NCBI GenBank assembly: GCA_023159155.1
Contig: JAJNNX010000045.1
Location: forward strand, 420,764-484,763
DNA from: Ustulina deusta
Taxonomy: Eukaryota > Ascomycota > Sordariomycetes > Xylariales > Xylariaceae
Direction: 5' to 3'
Length of the DNA: 64,000 nucleotides
Made by a program: the position numbers and the translations under genes. The notes below the pieces were generated by a model. That model ran no database searches. It saw only the letters and a list, made by a program, of their open reading frames with translations, and was not told the DNA's origin. This document shows, piece after piece, positions 37,069 to 48,500 of the stretch. Every line of letters begins with the position of its first letter. Positions within the stretch are counted from its first letter, which is position 1.

Positions 37069-38556
37069 TGGAGAGACTGGGGATCAAAGAACAACAACAA
37101 TGAACAGAGGCAAGCAATGCGGACTTCGGGGTATCATTCCTAAGGATGTGCGAATTACGGGGTATTGATCGAGCGACGAGAAAAAGAAAGCCGAGATTGA
37201 AGATGCAACAATGCTGGGTGTCGGTAGAGAATGAAAGGAGCGGAGAGGCACAACAGGTAAGAAGAGTACGAGGGATTGACGATCCGGACCCCAACCCATT
37301 ACATAGATAGTGTGTAGGTACCTAGGTAACTGACAGGGGAGGTCTTCCTTTTGGCAGAGTGACTGCTCATGGGACTTTTTTTTCGCGACCAACAACTCTC
37401 AGCCATCCAATGACAATGACGACAGAAGCTGTGCTAGAGCCACAGCCGAGCATCGGACCCTGCAGATTTGCGCGGACCGTGAAGGGGAAGTGGGGTATTC
37501 TACTCGGGCTAGCGAGGTACCTAGTGTGCATAGCACAGAGCATAGGTACAGAGCAGCGAGGTACAACGTCTTCCGGATCAGGAAATTGTAGATCCATTCA
37601 TCCCGTTTGTTTGTTTGCTTGTCTTTTTTATTTTTTTTTATTCTTCTCTCGCCCTTTTCTACGTGCATTATTACAACCAGGGACGTAGCCATACCTAGCA
37701 CCCAGTCGGAACTTGAGGGCTGACCCAATGACAAACACAGATTGTACTCATGAAGACCAAGAGAGACAGGAAGGGGAAAAGGCCATATGATTGGCGCAAG
37801 CTGTCATCTGATAATATTCGAATTCTATCCAACTCAGATGGCAAGGAGACAGATCCCAGTTCACGACATGTCAAAATTTAAGATTTACGAAGTTCTATTA
37901 TCCTACAGAGTCCTGTTTTTACATAAAATAATACGGCCCGTTACCTCAAGCGCACACTGCCCAGAAAGAGAATGTATGTACGTTGATTGCCGAAGGAGAT
38001 AATCAATTGGTGTAGAAATCATGGCATTTGCCCGACAACTGGGATTACCGATTTCCACCTCCCAGTCATCTGATACTTCATATTCGAAGTCTTAGGGGCT
38101 GTGAAGGGAAGACGTGACATCTTTTTTTTGGACCAATGACGCATACTACCATTGTTATTAGTAATTGTCAAGTTCCAAGTTTCAAACGACAAGCTAAGCT
38201 TTTGGACGTAAGTATTATTAGGCTATCCCCGTCAACTCCAACACCACCTATTACATATATGTCTGGGTATTAGACATAGGTCAGATTGCTGAAACTAGAG
38301 TCTTAATGAGCATCGCAATACGCTAGATTTAAATCTGAGTACGGATGATATATTATCGAAATCCCCGCCAGTCAACTCGACACCCAGTCTACGTGCCCTG
38401 TGTCGCCGGTTCCACTGTAATCTCAAACGTTCTACGACAAGAGACTGCTGTCCAGAGCCTCCCAGCGTAAGGACCTACTCGACCCACGCCTGAATACATG
38501 CATCTATGCACAGCCAACTTGTTCCTATTCCAAGTGACCACCGCAACCCCTCTAGC
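37069..38556. other. Gene-free intergenic region
   Basis: 1.5 kb. Seen: a CCTAGGTA motif at 37319-37327, T-runs near 37376-37383, 37625-37640 and 38121-38128, and no frame with protein-like features. The left part is the promoter side of the Sap30-like gene. Confidence 0.55.
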
Positions 38557-40325
38557 CTAGTGAGTTACTGGCCGACCAACGGGCCCAATTCTCCGCTCCC
38601 CGTTCTTCGCCTCGAGTTCCTTCAACCGCTTCTTCAGCAGCGCATTCAGACCTCCTGCGTCTTCGATATCCGATTCAATATTCGACTCTCCAGCCTTTCT
38701 CTTTAAGTTGTTCCCCTCCTTCCTGCCATCCTTATTTCCCGGGGACTTTGCGGCCGGGGTGTTACTCTGTGTAGGGTTGCTAGCCACGTCGGTTGTAGAG
38801 GACGCTTTGATCGGGCTAAGCTTCTGGGCATTTTTAAATGCTCTATCCCTCCTCAATTTTACTCCTAGCTCATTAAGTTTTGCCATCTTAGCCAGAGGGA
38901 CATGCTTGACTGAGCCGCCATCGTCTGTAGAATCATCTGCCGGATTCCAACCATAGACATAGCTAGGTGGTGCGCCTATCGGTCCCCCATGTACATCAAT
39001 GATGTCGTCGTCGTCGTCGTCGCCGTCGCCATCCTGGTATTGATCGTTGACTAGATGCATGTCTTGATAGCTGTCGTGAGGGTTGTCTAGTTTCTCGTCT
39101 GGGAGGTCATCTTGATAGTCGTTGTCATTCGCGGTCGTAGACGACCCAACAGGAATACAAAGACCATCCGGCCCGACCAATCCTGTGCGGTAAGCTATAT
39201 TATCACTCTGTCGAGGTCTTAGTTCATTGGCGCGGACCACCTCCTTTACCCCAATCCACTGACGCACACCCTCGATGGCAATCCGAGATCGGTAGCCAGT
39301 GGCTGCCATGCACCGTTGGGCAGCTCGGCCCTGGTTCAGTCACGTTAGAGCTCGAAGCGAATTGGTGAAAGAAAACCTGGGGCGCTGCGTAGGCTTACCT
39401 GCATCTCAGCTCTGACGTCGTCAATATTCAGCCAACCTGGCAGAGGGCCCCAGAATGATTTGTTGTAAGGCACTTGTCTGCAGTAGAAGTCGGTAATGCG
39501 GTGCATCAGTGTTTTGATGAGGGTGTAGACGTATAGACCTGAACTCCATTTTAAATCATCCATCGGGACCCAGACGCCAGATTGAACCTCCGAGCCAGGG
39601 TCGAGTCGAATTTTACCCTCTTTGAGAACGTCTCGGAGTCGGTCCTTGACACTTTGAACCATGGCATCTGCTTCGAGTGAACGCTGTGCCGAAACAACGC
39701 ACCACTCGTCGATTTGATTAAAATCGGGCGACGGTATAGTAGCCGGTATATCAGCGTTGTTGGCGAATTTTTTCTTGTTAGGGTTGCGGATGGGCTTCTT
39801 GTACAAGTGAGCGATCACAGCGACCCAGTGCCCCTTTTCGGCTTCCACGTCCCAGAGAAGCCACTCTGAGCGACGCAATCGCCGAAAGAAATCGTTATAA
39901 TTGATTTTCCCATTCGCGCGAACTTCATTCCCGAAGACGCTCTTGAGCTTCTTTTCGAACTCTAGAAATTGGCATGAGAAGACATCCTCCGCGGACCCAT
40001 ATAGATCGCCCGTATAAATCACAGACTTAACAGCCTTTGGAAGGGATGATTGTACATGTCGGAGCGGCTGCTTTAATTCGACAGGCGCCAAAGGCTTGGC
40101 TCTCTGAATCTGTAGCCCATTAAGAGCATTGAGGTCCTCCGTCACGTCAGTGATAGGATTCAGATCGGCCCTTTGGAGGTCAGTCAAGGAGAATCCCATG
40201 TCATGTTCCCCTCCCACTTTCCACGCAATTTGTCCATTGCATAAAACGCTGGTGCGAGCGAATATTGGCTTGTCCTGCCGCCCTCTAGGTGACGTTCTCG
40301 ATGGTTTCCCTCTCGGCGCGGCCAT
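38557..40325 (-). CDS. Ulp1/C48-peptidase-like protein, probably catalytically altered
   Basis: Two exons, 39399-40325 and 38557-39330, give 566 residues; the 68-nt intron (GTAAGC...CCAG) keeps frame. Seen: EWLLWDVEAEKGHWVAVIAH with His166-Trp167, then DEWCVVSAQRS near 206-215, and WVPMDDLKWSSGLYVYTLIK with WSSG at 260-263. Known: Ulp1-like (C48) peptidases have an HW motif, then an Asp, then a (D/W)SCG nucleophile motif. Here the expected Cys is Ser and the expected Asp is not evident. Inferred: a Ulp-fold protein without protease activity, or a lineage with changed chemistry. The C-terminal half is acidic and disordered, with an Asp run encoded by a GTC/GAC repeat at 39006-39026, then Lys/Glu-rich sequence (LKKRLKELEAKNGERR). 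An upstream in-frame ATG at 40520 is possible but less likely. Family assignment is tentative. Confidence 0.6.
39006..39026. repeat. Trinucleotide repeat encoding poly-Asp
   Basis: Seven or so GTC units on the plus strand (GAC on the coding strand) inside the second exon of the Ulp1-like gene. They encode the Asp-rich stretch GDDDDDD. The length may vary between strains. Confidence 0.8.
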
Positions 40326-41027
40326 CTTCACTACTTCGATTGAAAAAATTTTAAGACAAAGTAGGAATTTTTGTTTTTCTAATGAACAGCCACTGTCGAG
40401 TTTAAACGTGAAGTTTTGGAAACACTTGTGAAGGATGAGTAACCAAATGCCTTGGTTCAAGTTCTTATTTATTCCTTGAGCCGGAAACGGCCGGACAGAG
40501 TTGGCAATAAAGGAATACACACAAAGAGATTTAGCATCATTAATTGCTGTATCTGCATTCGTTAGAAATTTGATCAGTTTTTTGTTCCAAACTACCCACT
40601 ACATTATTTCTGGAGAGACGAGAGCTAAATATATATCTCAGTCTCTATCGTAGCCATTGCGAGAGTTTGCTTGGGGTCGTATTATCACGTTGGGTGGTGT
40701 GCAGCCAATGCAACATTCCAGAGCGGTGATTACATAAGTAGCCTATAATTTGACCATACATTTAGATTCAAACCGTCTAGTACTGTTCGCCGAGTGTTTG
40801 TCTTACCTAGGAATGCCAACGTTCAGAAGGCGATGAGAGTGTAGGTTCTTCGCAAATTATCCCATTAGCATCTCATGCAATAGACCAGCATGAGATAGGA
40901 CGAGAAAATATAACGTCAAGAGCTCGCGTGTGGTTGTCCAAAACAACTCGAGGCGGCCCGCATACTGTCAGATCGGGCAGGTTGATGCGTAAACTAATGT
41001 TGAGTTGAGGTTATGCCCAATTCGAGA
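40326..41027. other. Intergenic region
   Basis: 0.7 kb between the 5' end of the Ulp1-like gene and the 3' end of the transcription-factor gene, both on the minus strand. It contains the Ulp1-like promoter. No motif stands out, and nothing else is supported. Confidence 0.55.
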
Positions 41028-42341
41028 TTAGCCATGCGTGCAACTAGTGACCGCGTAAAGCATAGTTCCAAATTCATCTACACCCTCCAGCCAGCGATCC
41101 ACTCTATCTCGCCTCCTTACCACATCATTCTCATTGAAGTGTTCAGGAGCGGGCCACAACTCGTCAATGCAAAGACCACCCTCATTCCAATCTGCTAGGA
41201 ACGAATTATAAGAAGCTTCCCAGTCAAGCCTTGTCTGGGCCCGCCAGAGTGTTCGGCTTGCAGGCGCAGGCAACCCTATGAGCTCCGTTCCGATGAATGT
41301 CGGGAGCCCGTCGTGCGCAGAGAGTATACCATCAAAAAGATACATAGTATACAACGTACGTCTGCTTGCCTCTGCTACGATCCACGACTCCCACTTCGGC
41401 CGAAGCCACTGTTGCTCAACTTCGCATACAAGACCTCTCTGAGCGCTCGCGCAAGCAAGCTCTTGAAGATTCATGACGGCTTGACGGAGAAATGGATCGG
41501 CGATTTGTCCAAGGCGAAAAAAAAGGACCATGGTGAATATTAGATATGCCTGGAAAGCACAGAGTAAGGTGACAGAATCAAAGGTCTCGCGCTGCTCAAA
41601 TAGATCCCGCATCTCTCGCTGGAGGACGACGGCCGCCGTTTCTTCGCTGCCGGGCAACTGGTGCTCACAGATGCGAACCAAGCTTAGGCATGTAGAAAGC
41701 GGCGGCCTGACTAGATGCGCAGCTACTTGAGCAGCATGGATAAATGGCGGGTATCCACGCCCGCGGATGGTTACAATGACATAAGATTTGACCATGCGAT
41801 GTAAGAATGTTTTTATGGCAGTGGGGTACTCTTTGGCCTTCTGATCCAGAAGTGGGATGTATGCCCCCAGCCAACGATTAGCAATACCCTCGGCATTGAT
41901 CGGACAGATTAGTCTAAGATCAACAAAATCCTTAATCTCGGCTCCGTCAGCCCCCTGAGCCACTGTAAGACTCATATCGTTTGGATGACGAGATGCCGAA
42001 GTCGGCTCCGACAGAGAGGCTACATCTCTCTCCATGTTAGAGCGTGTGGATCGGTTCACGGGCCGCATCGAACCATTGTCGCCGAAAAGCTCGTGATGTG
42101 GTATTGCATTATCAATGGCAGGGTCAACCGCTGCCGTCTGCTCGGTGAGTCTCACTCGTTCACCGGCAACAGAAGGCTGGTGCGCAGCTTCACGAGGGGA
42201 AGCTGACCGAGGATATGCGCAGCGCAAGCCTCGCTGGACACATCTCGAGCAACCGCCCTCGAAACGATGACATTTCGCCTTGGAGGCCGAGCATTGCTGG
42301 CAGGCCTTCTGTCTCGAGATAGAATATCGCCCTGATTTCAT
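41028..42341 (-). CDS. Zn2Cys6 fungal transcription factor
   Basis: Single exon, 437 residues from the ATG at 42341. Seen: a Zn2Cys6 binuclear cluster close to the N-terminus with Cys at 14, 17, 24, 31, 34 and 41 (spacing CX2CX6CX6CX2CX6C). A low-complexity linker follows, then a helical middle part with WIVAEASRRTLYTMYLFDGI, typical of fungal-specific factors. The end is DRWLEGVDEFGTMLYAVTSC-THG. An upstream in-frame ATG (42476) would add 45 residues of poor composition, so I chose the Met just before the zinc cluster. Known: such factors bind CGG triplets, often as inverted pairs. Inferred: a local regulator of the divergent MFS gene at 42871, since the shared promoter holds a perfect inverted repeat with CGG/CCG halves (42574-42605). 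Confidence 0.88.
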   Translation of the reverse strand: MKSGRYSISRQKACQQCSASKAKCHRFEGGCSRCVQRGLRCAYPRSASPREAAHQPSVAGERVRLTEQTAAVDPAIDNAIPHHELFGDNGSMRPVNRSTRSNMERDVASLSEPTSASRHPNDMSLTVAQGADGAEIKDFVDLRLICPINAEGIANRWLGAYIPLLDQKAKEYPTAIKTFLHRMVKSYVIVTIRGRGYPPFIHAAQVAAHLVRPPLSTCLSLVRICEHQLPGSEETAAVVLQREMRDLFEQRETFDSVTLLCAFQAYLIFTMVLFFRLGQIADPFLRQAVMNLQELACASAQRGLVCEVEQQWLRPKWESWIVAEASRRTLYTMYLFDGILSAHDGLPTFIGTELIGLPAPASRTLWRAQTRLDWEASYNSFLADWNEGGLCIDELWPAPEHFNENDVVRRRDRVDRWLEGVDEFGTMLYAVTSCTHG

Positions 42342-42870
42342 GGCACTGAGGACGCGTCTGCGTCTCCCATAATTTTTCCCGGGCTCTGAAAGCCCGTGAG
42401 AAGTTGGCGGGTGCGTTATCAAAACATAAGCCTTGATAGGGATGTTATCACGGTTTCTGCCCCGTTCGTGTTTCAAAGGGGATATAAATAACAGTCTCGA
42501 TGGAAGGATTTGTCAAAGGTTGCGTGTCCGGGTTCGCCTTTCGGCGGTCTGGAGCCGAGGCAGGAACCGACACGCACCGGAATTGAAAAACTTAAGCTCC
42601 GGTGCTGTGGACCCTCGCCTTATGAGCAATACAGCCAATAGCAGAGCGTCAATGCCTCATATCCGAACCCGTCAGACCGTGCAGTATGCGTCGTATAGAA
42701 AACACTATCTACACAATACCCCTACCTACATAATCTCACCCAAGATAGGCCGTTGAGGGCTTGGCAGGTATCCTGTAAGTATTTAACCTATCCATATAAG
42801 ATGATTTCACACCTTCTCTGGATCAAAGGCAATTCTGCATTTCGGATGAAGCTCACAACCCCATTTCACA
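42342..42870. promoter_or_regulatory. Shared divergent promoter of TF and MFS genes
   Basis: 529 nt between two divergent start codons. Seen: several CGG triplets at 42541-42560 and a perfect 8-bp inverted repeat at 42574-42605 described separately. Divergent regulator/transporter pairs are a common arrangement in fungi and often share control. Transcription starts are not determinable by eye. Confidence 0.6.
42574..42605. promoter_or_regulatory. Inverted repeat with CGG/CCG halves, likely Zn2Cys6 site
   Basis: Arms GCACCGGA (42574-42581) and TCCGGTGC (42598-42605) are perfect reverse complements around a 16-nt A/T-rich spacer. Each arm contains a CCGG core, giving CGG-N18-CCG. Zn2Cys6 dimers bind CGG pairs with factor-specific spacing. 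The site lies about 233 nt upstream of the TF start and 266 nt upstream of the MFS start. It is a candidate operator for the adjacent factor. Confidence 0.5.
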
Positions 42871-44433
42871 ATGCTCGTAGAAAACGAGAAAAATGAGACC
42901 CGTCCTACTGTCGTGGTCGCGGAGCCATATAGCATTTTTGACAAGCGTCAGAAAGCTTTGATCGTCTTCATCGCGGCCACCGCTGCTACGTGTAAGTGGT
43001 CCCAGTTCTAACCACAACTGCCTGCCGCTAATTCATGACTAGTCTCTGGTTTCGCATCCAACATTTACTTCCCTTCGCTTTCGACCATTTCCGAAGACCT
43101 AGATGTCTCCGTCGAGCTAGTCAATCTTACCGTAACATCTTATTTAATATTCCAAGGCCTCGCACCTAGCATCTGGGGTCCGCTGTCGGATGCTAAGGGA
43201 CGTCGGGTAACATATTTCTGCACTTTCTTAGTGTTTTTAGGTGCTTGTGTAGGATTAGCTGAGACCCCGAATTATGCTACACTTATCGTGCTACGGAGCT
43301 TGCAGAGCTCTGGAAGTGCCAGCACCGTTGCCGTCGGAGCAGCAGTTATTGGAGATATTACCACCCGTGACGAGCGCGGCGGGTATATGGGCATCTTCCA
43401 AGGTGGCCTACTTGCACCGGTAGCAGTAGGACCAGTTATTGGCGGAGCTTTAGCCGCTTCTTTCGGATGGAGAGCTGTTTTCTGGTTTTTGACAATATAC
43501 AGCGGTGTATTTTTAGTGGTGTTGATCGTCTCGTTGCCGGAGACCCTCCGATCGACTGTGGGGAATGGAAGTGCAAGCCCAACGAACCCAATCGCCAGAT
43601 ATCCCTTGACCTTGTACCAGAGAACAACCAAGATAGAGTTCAGCCCTCAAGTCCAGCCTCTAGAGGCTGCCAAGAAGGCCAGGATCGACATCGCAGGACC
43701 AATCCGCATCCTCTTCAGCAAGCAAGCAGCACCACTGGTTATCTTCATCGCCATATACTACGCAGTTTGGCAAATGAACATCACGGCGGTGTCTGTGCTT
43801 TTTGCAGATTTTTACGGCCTCAGTGAGACGCAGATTGGCTTGACTTTCATTGCAAACGGCGCAGGGTCAATCATTGGCACTCTTATCACCGGCAAGCTAT
43901 TAGATGCAGACTACAGACGCATCAAGATCAAGCATGAAGCCGCATTATCCCAAAGCGGATCAGAAACGGAAACTGAGCATTCACGACACGAGGATGTCCA
44001 CTTTCCTCTGGAGACAGCACGGCTTCGCCTCCTCCCCATCCTCGCTCTGCTCCAGTGCGCATCCATCCTCACTTTTGGCTGGACCATCCAGTATCGCGTT
44101 CACATCGCTGTACCCATCGTAACCACCTTCATCACAGGCTGGATGGTTGTTTCGATAGTCTCAGTCACCACGACGTACCTAATAGACGTGTTCCCGGAGC
44201 ACAAAGCCGCGTCAAGCGCGACTGTAAACCTTGCGAGATGTCTTCTCGCAGCCGGCGGCACTAGTATTGTCACGCCCATCATCGGCGCAGTGGGGGTAGG
44301 GTGGACGTTTACTATCACGGTCGCAGCACAACTTGTCGCCTTACTTGGCCTGGCAATACAGTGGCGGTACGGCCACAGGTGGAGAGTGGAGGCTGCAAAT
44401 GCCAAAAGTCAAGCGGCCCAACGAAAGGAATAG
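42871..44433 (+). CDS. MFS transporter, DHA1 drug:H+ antiporter type
   Basis: Two exons, 42871-42991 and 43043-44433, give 503 residues; the 51-nt intron (GTAAGT...CTAG) keeps frame through TFSGFASNIYFPS. Seen: a short hydrophilic N-terminus, TM1 at about 31-52, then motif A GPLSDAKGRR at 86-95. Motif C APVAVGPVIGGALAAS (165-180) is typical of antiporters. FGWRAVFWFLTIYSG and SLPETLR follow, a central loop with KIEFSPQVQPLEAAKKARID, then six more hydrophobic segments. Known: this arrangement is the 12-TM DHA1 group (Aqr1/Qdr-like, quinidine and organic-acid exporters). Inferred: plasma-membrane export of a toxic compound or acid, controlled by the divergent Zn2Cys6 factor. The substrate cannot be read from the sequence. 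This is the last gene before the A+T-rich block. Confidence 0.92.
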
Positions 44434-44695
44434 ATAGGTGGGCGTAATACCACTTGGATAAATTAATAGACCGGGGAAGAAAGAGAATATGGTTTAAGGA
44501 TATATGGATAGAATAAAGCGAGGGAAATTTAGAAGTATATTTGGATCATTCATATTGTCATCATTCTCTCGGGTATGTACGGCGTCCGAGAGGGGAAACT
44601 GTTCAAAAACGATTTTTTTAATAGGCATACCCTAGTAGTAGCTTAAAGCTGGCCGAAAGAGTCTTAGTGCCAGAATTAGTTTGTTTACTGTGTAC
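44434..44695. other. MFS 3' flank
   Basis: Ordinary A/T-leaning 3' region with likely mRNA end signals. Nothing else is visible. It is the last normal-composition DNA before the repeat boundary. Confidence 0.5.
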
Positions 44696-44800
44696 AACTG
44701 CAGCCAAAAACAATACGAGTGCAGCCGAAAACAATGCGAGTACAGCTAAAAATAATGCAAGTACAACCAAAAACAATACAAATATAGCCAAAAATAATAT
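44696..44800. repeat. Five 21-bp tandem units at the edge of the A+T block
   Basis: Units start at 44696, 44717, 44738, 44759 and 44780, each built on CAGCCAAAAACAATAC. The second unit has GCAGCCGAAAACAATGC; later units carry ACAGCTAAAAATAATGC, ACAACCAAAAACAATAC and ATAGCCAAAAATAATAT. Most differences are C to T or G to A, and the G+C content falls toward the A+T block. Confidence 0.85.
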
Positions 44801-44804
44801 ACCT

Positions 44805-45120
<316 letters not shown>

Positions 45121-45410
45121 ATAAACTTATTTTATATTTATTTTTTAATAATTTAATTTATTATAATTTTTAAATTAATTAAATTATATTTAATATATTT
45201 TATAAGTCTATTTTATATTTTTTTAACTTTTTTATATAATTAATATTTTAATTAATATATTATTTATATAAAATAAATTAGATTTGCTTTTTATTTTAAA
45301 TATATATTTTTATTTTTTTATATATTTAAAAACTTACTAAATCTAAAAAATAATCAATTATTAAAACTATATAAAAAAACCTATATTAAAAAAATTAAAC
45401 TTTAAACTTT

Positions 45411-45585
45411 ATATAATAGTTAGTATAGTTTTAGTAAAACCTGCAAAAACTTTATAGCTATACATATAAAGTTTATATTTATTTATTCTATAAACTTTAA
45501 CTTTTTTTTTTTTTTTAGCTTAAAATTTTTGTTTATAGTATTAATAAATTAGCTATAAAAATTTTACTTAATTAATTATAATATT
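45411..45585. repeat. LTR-like repeat, copy 1 (left end of A)
   Basis: Starts ATAATAGTTAGTATAG and contains TAGCTATACATATAAAG, a long T-run at 45501-45516, TTAGCTTAAAATTTTTG and TTAATAAATTAGCTATAAAA. It lacks an internal stretch of 40-50 bp present in copies 2-4. Confidence 0.65.
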
Positions 45586-48500
45586 ACTTTAAACTTACTA
45601 ATTATTTATTAATAAATGTTTAATAAATATATATTTTTTATTTTGTTATAATTAGCAAAATATAAATAAACTTTTTTTTTTAGTTATATATTGTATAATA
45701 TAAACTTAATTTTAATATAATTTTAATAAAATTTTTAATTTTTATATTACTTAAAAACTAATAATTTATAAAAAACTTAACTTTAAATATTTTTATTTTA
45801 TTTTTAGTTCTTAAATATAGTTAGTTTTTTATTATTAAAAAATTTTAAAAAAAAAAATTTTATACTAAACTTTTTTATAAACGTTTTAAGTAAACTAATA
45901 TTTAAAAAAGAATTTAAAAAAAATAGAAAATTAAAGTTTAAAAAAATAAAATTTAAACTAGAACTAAAACTATTTAAAATAAATAATATATTTAAAAATA
46001 TATTAATAAAAATTATAATAATATAAGCTTATAATTTTGTATTAATTTTAATAAAACTTTTTTAATAAATAAAAAAAAAAAAATATTAATTTTTTACTAC
46101 GTTTATTTTAATACTTTTAAAAAATAATTATAATTTAATAATAAAAAATATATTTAAAAATATTAATTTTAAACTTTTTAGTTTTATTGCTTTATTTGTT
46201 TTTTATTTTATTAGTTTATTTTTTAGTGCTTTAAACCTTATTTATATTAAAAAAACTAAAATATAAAAAACTAATTTTAGTAAGTTTATAAAAAATAAAA
46301 CTTTATTTAATAATTAGGTTTATAAACTAATAAAAAAACTAAATAAAAATATTATTATGTTTTAAACTAAAAATAGCTAATTTTAATATATTATAAGCTA
46401 ATTAAAAAATTATATTAAAAAATTAATAAAAAAATATTTTTATTTAATTAAAAAACTATTTAATAATTTATTATAACTTTAATTAAATAATTATTATTTA
46501 TAAAATATTTTAAGTTTATATATATAAAACTAATAAAAATATTAATAAATTTATTTTTATATTTAATAATTTAATTTAAAAATATTAATTTATTAAATTA
46601 TAATAAAAATATAAATTATAAAACTATTTTTATATAAATTTAAAAAAAAATTTATAAAGTTTTTATAAATTTAAATATTTTTTATAAATTATTTATTAAT
46701 AAAATTATTAAATTAATATATAATATTAAATAAGGTTATAAAAACTATTAATAAATTAAACTTATAAACTTAATTAAATAAAAATCTAATTTAAATAACT
46801 AAACTTTTAGCAAACCTATTTATTAATTTTTAGCAAACTTTAAAAGCTTTAAAATATTTATTTTAAAATAATTAAAATAAGCACTAATTATAAAAAAAAA
46901 AAAGCTTATTAAAATAATAAAACTTGCTTTATTTATAAAAAAAAAATTATATATTAATTAATTATTTTAATTAAAAGCTTAAAGTTTTAAATATTTAATT
47001 AATAAAAAGAATCTATAATAAAAATAGCTTTAATAGTTTATTTAATTTAAAAAATAAATAAAACTAATAAAAGATTTTTTATTAGTTTTTTTATTTATTT
47101 TAATTAAAATATATAACTAAAATAAATAAATTATTTTTAAAATATTTATTTAATTATAAATTAATAATATTAAAATAAAAACTTTAGTTTTATATAATAT
47201 TAAAACTTATATTTTTTTAATAATTAGCTATAAGTTTATATAATAAATTAAATAATAATTAAAAATAAAAATAGTTTGTTTAGCTAAATTTTAAAAATTT
47301 TATAACTACTAAAATAAAATAATTAATAAAATCTATAAATATTTAATATATATAATAAAAATTAATAATTAATAATTTAAAAACTAAATATTTTAAATTA
47401 TTAATTTTAGTTATAATATTATTATTAATATTAAATAATTAATAAAATAAAATATTATAATAAAAGCTTAAAAATAATAATTAATTTAACTAAACAATTT
47501 ATTTTTATTAATTTAATTTTTGCTAATAATTATAATTAAAATTTTTAATTATAAATAATCAAATATAAACTTAAAAATATAAAAAAATATTATTAAATAT
47601 TAAAACAATTTTTTAAAAATAAAACAATTGTTTTAAAAATAACTAAAATTAAAAAAATAATAAAAAAACTTAAAACTTCTAAACTTAAAGCAAAAAAAGT
47701 TTATATAATAATTTAAAAAAAAAAACCTTTTAAATTACTATTAAAAAATTTATATAAAACTTTTAGAATTATTTCTATTAAAATAAATAAAAATAATTAG
47801 CTAAAAAACTTTAAAAAAGCTTATTATAATTAAGTTTATAATAACATAAAATAATTATATTAAATTACTTGAAAAAAACTTAAAAATAATTAATATTTTA
47901 TAAAAAAAAAAAATTTAATTTAATTAAATAGTATTATAAAAAACTTTTAATAATAAATTAATTTTATTTTTTTAAAAAAAAAAACTTTAAATATATAAAG
48001 TTAATATAAAAGTTTTTTTTGAAAAAAAAATCTAAAATTTTACTATTATTATAACTAAAGTTTAATATAATAGTAAAACTTAATAATAAAAAATATATTA
48101 TTAAAGCTTTTTATTAATTATTATTAATTATAAAATTATAATTTTTTTTTTTAAACTTAGAAAAAATATTTTAATAAAAAGTCTTACTATTTAGTTTAAA
48201 AATAAAACTTGTTTAATAGTAAGCTTTTATTAATATATAAATTTAAAAACTTTTAAACAAATTTATAAATATTTATATAAATAATATTTTAATTTATTTT
48301 AAAACTAAAAAATAATATTAGACCTATTATAAAAAAATAATTTATTATTTATATTAAGCTAAATATTAAAAAAACATTAAAAAGTTTTATGTTAATATAT
48401 TTATTATTAATTATTTAAAAATAATTATAAAAGCTAAAATAAAAATTAAAATTAATTCTATTAAAATTTAAATAATTTTAAATTAGAACTTTAATAATTT

